A DNA stretch of 17,579 nucleotides from an uncultured Bacilli bacterium. Lineage in GTDB: Bacteria > Bacillota_I > Bacilli_A > RF39 > UBA660. Where the stretch lies: positions 1-17,579 of the forward strand of contig CANQIR010000003.1 of NCBI GenBank assembly GCA_947624095.1, given 5' to 3'. The notes under the pieces were generated by a model. It did not search any database and was not told the origin of the DNA. It saw nothing but the letters and a program-made list of their open reading frames with translations. Numbering within the stretch: the first letter of the stretch is position 1; every line of letters starts with the position of its first letter. Both the position numbers and the translations under genes were made by a program. Shown in pieces: positions 13,207 through 17,579 of the stretch.

Positions 13207-14748
13207 TTATAAGTCATTATATTCATTTGTTTTGTTTAAATTATTAGGAACTTCATTAATAATTAAATTAGTTGTAGTAAGTAACATAGTAGCAATGGAG
13301 GTGGCATTAATTAAAGACTTAGTTACTACTTGGGTTGGGTCAATAACGGGAGTTGTATAAATATTTTCATATTGATCGTTTTTTATATTATAAAGTTCTT
13401 GAAAATTATTTTGTATTAAGTTAGGGATGATGTTATCTTGATTAAGACCAGCATTGAAAAGAATTTCTTGTAGAGGTGATTTTAAAGCAGACCCAAGTAT
13501 TTGATTAGCTAAGGTATCAGGTAGTTTTTCGGATATGGCGTATAAAACTAAGCCACTACCTGGTACGATTCCGCCACTAGCAGTAGCAATAGCACATAAG
13601 GAATCGGTATAACGCATTTTTAACTCACGAGCTTCAGTTTGGGTAGGTGCACCGATGTTTATTTCGACAAGACCAGTTGTAAACATTGCTAAACGATGTT
13701 CTATATAAGATTTTTCAAGTTGATTAGCGGTAGTTAAATTAATTTTTAGTTTCTTGATAGCTTCTTTAATCTTGGTATTGGAAGAGAAACTAATGGTAGT
13801 TAATTCTTTGTCAATGATAATTTGGGAGATAAAACCAATGTTATTAGATGATAAGTTAGTTGGATTGGATAAAATATCGGCATTGGTAATTAAGGATAAA
13901 TCGGATAAGATGTCTAGTTTATTAGAACCATAGCCAGGTAGTTTGAGTAAAATGATTTGGGTATTTTCTTGCTCATTTAGAGTGATAATTTGATTAGTTA
14001 AATATTCATCAAAGTCTTCAGCAAAAATGATGAGGGGCGTTTGGGTATTAATTATTTCATTAATGATAGAAGAGATATCCTCTAAGTTAGTTAAATAACT
14101 ATTAATGATAAGAGTTTTGGCATTGTTAATAGTAGATTTTGCAGGCATTAGATATTGGAAAGCAAGTAATGTATCAATGATATAGCCTTTTTGAAAAGAT
14201 ATACTAGTAGTGTTAGAGTCAGTAGTTGTTAGGGTGATGGCGTTTTTAGTATGAACTTTTTGGAAAGCTTGATAAATAATTTTACCAATGGAAGAGGAAC
14301 CAGCGGAATTAATAGCAATATTTAAAAGTTCTTCTTTAGTTGGTTTACGACTTTGACTTTCAATTAAGGAGATGATTTGAGAGAGGGAAGTATCTAATTG
14401 TTCTTTTAATATAAGGGGATTTAGACCGTTATCAATCGCTTTAATACCATTTAGATAGATACTTTCTAAAAGTACTAAAGTAGTAGTGGTGCCATCACCA
14501 ACAATATCATCGGTATTAATGGCACTTTCTTTAGCTAATTCTAAAATAGTATTAATTACTTCATCATCACTACAGATATTTCTAGCAATCGTAACACCAT
14601 CATTAGTTATAAAAGGAGAAAATGCGGAGTGGTCAATAATGGTGTTACTGCCTTTTGGTCCAAGTGTAGTTTTTACAGTATCACAAAGTAAGGTAATAGC
14701 GGTGGTCATTTTCTTTCTTAATTCTTCTTTAGTTATAACTTTTTTCAT
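13207..14748 (-). CDS. Divergent GroEL-family chaperonin (no GroES nearby)
   Basis: The 513-residue protein is shorter than the usual 540 or so and keeps the group I chaperonin plan. Nucleotide site: TLGPKGSNTIID (28-39), NDGVTIA with D50, GDGTTTT (84-90), and D382 in the position of E. coli D398. The glycine-rich loop is PGSG instead of AGGG. The apical domain is recognisable (TPLIIFAEDFDE, LLKLPGYGSNKLDILSDL) but strongly altered. The GGM-rich tail is missing; it ends KTNEYNDL. No groES gene precedes it; instead its ATG overlaps the stop of the DUF4130 gene by four bases. It may be the organism's only GroEL or a specialised paralogue; the sequence alone cannot tell. ATPase residues look intact. 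Confidence 0.87.
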   Translation of the reverse strand: MKKVITKEELRKKMTTAITLLCDTVKTTLGPKGSNTIIDHSAFSPFITNDGVTIARNICSDDEVINTILELAKESAINTDDIVGDGTTTTLVLLESIYLNGIKAIDNGLNPLILKEQLDTSLSQIISLIESQSRKPTKEELLNIAINSAGSSSIGKIIYQAFQKVHTKNAITLTTTDSNTTSISFQKGYIIDTLLAFQYLMPAKSTINNAKTLIINSYLTNLEDISSIINEIINTQTPLIIFAEDFDEYLTNQIITLNEQENTQIILLKLPGYGSNKLDILSDLSLITNADILSNPTNLSSNNIGFISQIIIDKELTTISFSSNTKIKEAIKKLKINLTTANQLEKSYIEHRLAMFTTGLVEINIGAPTQTEARELKMRYTDSLCAIATASGGIVPGSGLVLYAISEKLPDTLANQILGSALKSPLQEILFNAGLNQDNIIPNLIQNNFQELYNIKNDQYENIYTTPVIDPTQVVTKSLINATSIATMLLTTTNLIINEVPNNLNKTNEYNDL

Positions 14749-15494
14749 AATTCATCACTCATTTCTATTATGTATGGCCAATATTTTTTAGGCATAAAGT
14801 TTAAACGACAGCGGTCATTTTTTCTTTCTTGAATGCCAATAGTTTTATAAAATTGTTGCCATAAGGCATTCATATTTTTTTCTTCTTTACTATATTCAAG
14901 GGTTTCTAAGGTGAAGTTATCACCACTAATTAAGTAAAAATCGTGTTTATCATAAATACTAATAATATTTCTTTTGACATCTTTAATAAGCCAATAATCA
15001 TTTTTTAAACGAATAGAAAAATGCTTGGAAAGGAGGAAAAGGAGATTATTTTCTGGAGCTATTTCAGCATATAAAAGATTATTTTTTAATTCCCGGAATC
15101 TTAAAAATCCTTTCATTTTGTGATTTTCATTACTAACGTATTTGGTGATAGCTAGGGCACTAGAAACACTTTTTAGATTGCGTTGATAATATATTTTATT
15201 GTGGAACTTTAAACTGTGGGCGAAAAAATAATAAATGATAATTTCTTTATTTTCGTTAGTTGAGCAGAAGATTAAATATAGGGTATTAAATATTTCTTTA
15301 GAAGTGGATTTAATAATTTCATTAAAAATGTCTGCGTTGGGAATAGATAGAGAAATAATTTCATCGAAGAGATTAGGTTGATAAGTTGTATCTTTAATAT
15401 TATGGGGAATTATCTGCTTTGTTATAAGAATTTTAATTAAATTTAATAAGTTAAGGAAAGAGCCATCATATAAATAGATATTATTAGTTTTCAT
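14745..15494 (-). CDS. DUF4130 (TIGR03915) DNA metabolism protein, partner of the radical SAM protein
   Basis: The 249-residue protein carries the marks of the TIGR03915/DUF4130 family: HKMKGFLRFREL (125-136), YAEIAPENNLLFLLSKHF (142-159), YWLIKDVKRN (167-176) and the C-terminal LWQQFYKTIGIQERKN (211-226) with FMPKKYWPYI (233-242). The family is known for its fixed pairing with the TIGR03916 radical SAM protein and, in other genomes, for fusion to a uracil-DNA-glycosylase-like domain, hence the guess of a role in DNA modification or repair. Here no UDG domain is fused. It overlaps the radical SAM gene by ATGA upstream and the GroEL-like gene by ATGA downstream. Its biochemical function is not known. 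Confidence 0.88.
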   Translation of the reverse strand: MKTNNIYLYDGSFLNLLNLIKILITKQIIPHNIKDTTYQPNLFDEIISLSIPNADIFNEIIKSTSKEIFNTLYLIFCSTNENKEIIIYYFFAHSLKFHNKIYYQRNLKSVSSALAITKYVSNENHKMKGFLRFRELKNNLLYAEIAPENNLLFLLSKHFSIRLKNDYWLIKDVKRNIISIYDKHDFYLISGDNFTLETLEYSKEEKNMNALWQQFYKTIGIQERKNDRCRLNFMPKKYWPYIIEMSDEL

Positions 15495-16702
15495 AAGAAA
15501 AGAGATAATTGTTTATTGTTGTCAGTTGTTTGGGGTTTATTATCTAAAACTAAGCTACTTTCAATAATTTCTTTTTTAAAGAATGATTTATCAATGAAGT
15601 ATTTACCATTACAAGTAATAAAGTATTTGGCTCTTTTGAGGACGACACCCATTTTAATTAAATCTTTAAATTCGATGTTAAAATATTTACGAGAGGAAAT
15701 AATTCGTTTAGCAGAAGTAATACCAATACCAGGGATTTTTAGTAAATCGTTATAGGAACAATGATTGATTTCTTTGGGAAATTCATCTAGATGACGGAGT
15801 GCCCAATCAGCTTTAGGATCAATAAGTAGGTTAAAGTTAGGATTGTTGGGAGTTAAGATATCGTCTACTTTAAAGTTATAATAACGAAGGAGCCAGTCGG
15901 CTTCATAAAGACGATGTTCTCTTTTAAGAGGTGGGGTATTTAAAGTAGGAAGTAAAGAGTCTTGATTGACAGGAATATAGGCAGAATAAAAAACTCTTTT
16001 TAGATGGTAATTAGTATATAATGAAGAACTTTTTTGCATAATATCATAATCTGTTTCATTAGTAGCACCAATTATCATTTGGGTACTTTGACCAGCCGGT
16101 GTAAAGTGTTTACTACGATTTGTTTTAACAAATTGCATAATTTCATTTACTTTTTGACTATCTTTATTAGGAGCAAGAAGTTTTAAACCATTTTCGGTTG
16201 GCAATTCAATGTTGGCACTTAAACGGTCAACGAGGGAGCCCAGTTTTTTTAATAAATATTCGGAAGCACCAGGGATGGCTTTAGCATGAATATAACCACC
16301 GAAATGGTATTTATGACGAAGTAAAGAGATAGTTTCAATTAAAAGATTCATAGTATAATCAGGACTTTTAATAATACCAGAAGATAAAAATAAGCCTTCG
16401 ATATAATTACGGCGATAAAAATTTAGGGTGATATAACAAACTTCTTCGGGAGTAAAAACTGCTCTTTTAATATTATTACTTTGACGATTTAAACAATATT
16501 TACAATCAAAGATACAACAATTAGTCATTAAGATTTTTAAGAGAGAAATACATCTACCATCACTAGCAAATGAATGGCAAATACCAGAGAAAGCAGTATT
16601 ACCGATTTTACTATTAGACCAACCAGTACTACCACTTGATGAACAAGATGCATCGTATTTAGCAGCATCAGCAAGAATAGTTAATTTTTCTTTGAGTTCC
16701 AT
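15491..16702 (-). CDS. Putative DNA modification/repair radical SAM protein (TIGR03916)
   Basis: ATG 16702 is chosen over TTG 16714 because GGTGAT lies just before it. The 403-residue protein has the radical SAM CxxxCxxC as C63-x3-C67-x2-C70 (CCIFDCKYC), preceded by the conserved DAAKYDASCSSSG and ICHSFASDGRCISLLK, whose cysteines (C20, C42, C51) might bind a further iron-sulphur cluster. A helix-hairpin-helix (LKIPGIGITSAKRI) lies in the last quarter and would bind DNA. The protein ends in QLSLFL, which matches the bacterial beta-clamp-binding consensus QL[SD]LF. The family is distantly like spore photoproduct lyase, but the reaction is unknown. Followed by its DUF4130 partner with a four-base overlap. 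Confidence 0.9.
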   Translation of the reverse strand: MELKEKLTILADAAKYDASCSSSGSTGWSNSKIGNTAFSGICHSFASDGRCISLLKILMTNCCIFDCKYCLNRQSNNIKRAVFTPEEVCYITLNFYRRNYIEGLFLSSGIIKSPDYTMNLLIETISLLRHKYHFGGYIHAKAIPGASEYLLKKLGSLVDRLSANIELPTENGLKLLAPNKDSQKVNEIMQFVKTNRSKHFTPAGQSTQMIIGATNETDYDIMQKSSSLYTNYHLKRVFYSAYIPVNQDSLLPTLNTPPLKREHRLYEADWLLRYYNFKVDDILTPNNPNFNLLIDPKADWALRHLDEFPKEINHCSYNDLLKIPGIGITSAKRIISSRKYFNIEFKDLIKMGVVLKRAKYFITCNGKYFIDKSFFKKEIIESSLVLDNKPQTTDNNKQLSLFL

Positions 16703-16747
16703 AAAGATCACCAATTACATTATAAAATATTTTGTAAATTAAGTAAA
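16703..16747 (-). promoter_or_regulatory. Sigma-A promoter and RBS of the radical SAM operon
   Basis: On the minus strand TTTACT (16747-16742), a 17-bp spacer and TATAAT (16724-16719) form a good sigma-A promoter. GGTGAT lies just before ATG 16702. The leader would be only about ten bases. The same 114-bp gap carries the trmB promoter in the other direction. Confidence 0.75.
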
Positions 16748-16748
16748 C

Positions 16749-16806
16749 AAATGTTTGATATATTTTGCTGGAAATTTTTGTTAAATATTAAGAAATGTTT
16801 GATATA
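16749..16806 (+). repeat. Direct repeat in the radical SAM-trmB divergent promoter region
   Basis: AAATGTTTGATATA occurs at 16749-16762 and again at 16793-16806, a 14-base direct repeat with starts 44 bp apart. The second copy contains the trmB extended -10 box. The first would make a second, upstream -10-like site (TGATATAT). Confidence 0.6.
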
Positions 16807-16822
16807 ATGAATATGGATGTGA
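16778..16822 (+). promoter_or_regulatory. Extended -10 promoter of trmB
   Basis: TGATATAAT (16800-16808) is a consensus extended -10, with TTGTTA (16778-16783) 19 bp upstream as a weak -35. GGATGTGA near 16815-16822 is a modest ribosome site for ATG 16829. Confidence 0.62.
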
Positions 16823-16828
16823 ATAATT

Positions 16829-17467
16829 ATGGAATATATTAAAATTAAAGATGCAGGTAAAATAGTTAGTAGTTGTCCTTATGTAGTAAATAATCCAGCA
16901 AAATATAAAAATAAGTGGAAAGATGTTTTTGGAAATAATAATCCTATTCATTTAGAACTAGGAATGGGTAGGGGAGATTTTATAATTAATATGGCTAAGC
17001 AATATCCAAAAATTAATTTTATTGGTTTAGAATTATATGATTCACAAATGGTAATGGCAGTGGAGAGATTAGTAAATCAACATTTACCAAATTTAAAATT
17101 AATTAATGCTGATGCAATGAATATTTTAGATTTTTTTGGTAAAGAGATTAGTACTATTTATTTAACATTTTCTGAACCTTGGCCAAAGAAAATAGATGAA
17201 AAGAAAAGATTTACACATATTAATTATTTAAAGATGTATGATAGGATATTTAAGAAAGATAAAAGAATCGTTTTGAAGACAGATAATAAAGGATTTTTTG
17301 CTTATTCTTTAGAGACTCTTAGTCAATATTGGTATTCTTTTGAAAGAGTTAGTTTAGATTTACATCATGATGAAAATCCAATACCAAATATTATGACAGA
17401 TTTTGAGCGACAGTATTATGAAGAAGGTAGACCTATTTATTATGTTGATGCACGATTTAATGATTAA
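16829..17467 (+). CDS. trmB: tRNA (guanine-N7-)-methyltransferase
   Basis: The 212-residue protein has the TrmB landmarks: the SAM-binding ELGMGRGDF (43-51), FIGLELYDSQMVMA (64-77), NADAMNI, the catalytic region YLTFSEPWPKK (111-121; the usual FSDPWPK with Asp changed to Glu), and the C-terminal NIMTDFERQYYEEGRPIY. It methylates N7 of guanosine 46 in the variable loop of tRNAs. Length is typical. It has its own promoter and stands divergent from the radical SAM operon. The Asp-to-Glu change near the active site is conservative. Confidence 0.94.
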   Translation: MEYIKIKDAGKIVSSCPYVVNNPAKYKNKWKDVFGNNNPIHLELGMGRGDFIINMAKQYPKINFIGLELYDSQMVMAVERLVNQHLPNLKLINADAMNILDFFGKEISTIYLTFSEPWPKKIDEKKRFTHINYLKMYDRIFKKDKRIVLKTDNKGFFAYSLETLSQYWYSFERVSLDLHHDENPIPNIMTDFERQYYEEGRPIYYVDARFND

Positions 17468-17532
17468 TTATGAAGTGAGTTATAGTTATTGATTTACCTA
17501 ATTGTTAATCATTAGTTAAAATGATACCGATT

Positions 17533-17579
17533 TATAATATAGATAACAAACAAAGTTCACCTTTGTTTGTAGGAGCATT
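17533..17579 (+). promoter_or_regulatory. Promoter, 5' hairpin and RBS of a gene beyond the right edge
   Basis: TATAAT lies at 17533-17538 with a poor -35. A 10-bp perfect stem ACAAACAAAG/CTTTGTTTGT (17546-17555 with 17561-17570) with loop TTCAC starts at the expected transcription start, and AGGAG (17571-17575) follows directly. There is no T tract, so this is not a standard terminator. The start codon must lie just outside the window. Confidence 0.5.

Noticed and set aside
14486..14791. A 101-codon plus-strand open frame opposite the GroEL-like gene
   Set aside because: It overlaps the conserved ATP-binding N-terminus of the chaperonin and is a by-product of its codon use.
15516..15755. 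A 79-codon plus-strand open frame opposite the radical SAM gene
   Set aside because: It lies opposite the helix-hairpin-helix region of a clear family member and has no features of its own.
1..17579. Mollicute genetic code (TGA as Trp)
   Set aside because: TGA is used as a stop at 7414, 9515 and 9862 and Trp is encoded by TGG throughout.
1..17579. CRISPR array, insertion sequence, rRNA or tRNA gene
   Set aside because: No regularly spaced repeats, transposase-like frames, terminal inverted repeats or cloverleaf sequences were seen on reading both strands.

Overview
The window is an AT-rich (roughly 30% GC by eye) stretch of chromosome from a spore-forming Firmicute. It uses the standard bacterial code: Trp is read from TGG, and TGA is used as a stop in several genes. 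Shine-Dalgarno sites are of the AAGGAGGTGAT type, often only its right half (GGTGAT). The mix of genes is Gram-positive (LCP glycopolymer ligase, class B sortase with a surface substrate) and sporulating (SpoIIAA-like protein, SigF/SigG-type sigma factor, SpoVAC-SpoVAD-SpoVAE). Together with the compact layout, short intergenic regions and very short leaders, this suggests an uncultured gut-type lineage of Bacilli/Erysipelotrichia-like low-GC bacteria. The taxonomic placement is inference.

Layout, left to right. (1) 1-3349: the tail of an unknown gene ending in a terminator, then a tight three-gene unit of a PcfJ-like protein, a Sir2 deacylase and a DUF3883 (NOV_C) nuclease-like protein. (2) 3437-6982: a cytoplasmic zinc-phospholipase-C-fold protein, an LCP-family cell-wall ligase and an anchored extracellular protein, each with its own promoter. 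(3) 7044-9878: a sporulation block. A perfect Spo0A box precedes a degenerate SpoIIAA-like gene and a sporulation-type sigma gene, with no spoIIAB between them. A good match to a sigma-G promoter follows, then spoVAC, spoVAD and spoVAE. (4) 9888-11553: a CDF cation transporter and a FabG-type reductase, each behind an extended -10 promoter. (5) 11638-13169: a secreted sortase substrate (NPNTSD motif) convergent with a class B sortase; the two share a bidirectional terminator that overlaps both stop codons. (6) 13207-16702, minus strand: a translationally coupled trio of a radical SAM DNA repair-type protein, its DUF4130 partner and a divergent GroEL. The sortase probably belongs to the same transcript. 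(7) 16829-17467: trmB, then a promoter and a 5'-terminal hairpin leading into a gene cut off by the window end.

How they work together. The sporulation block reads as a developmental cascade in miniature: Spo0A would switch on the sigma gene, and the sigma factor or its paralogue would switch on the dipicolinic-acid channel operon next door. The missing anti-sigma factor is the main puzzle. The minus-strand operon joins a replication-clamp motif, a radical SAM enzyme and a chaperonin lacking GroES. This is the best candidate for an undescribed functional association, followed by the PcfJ-Sir2-DUF3883 unit.
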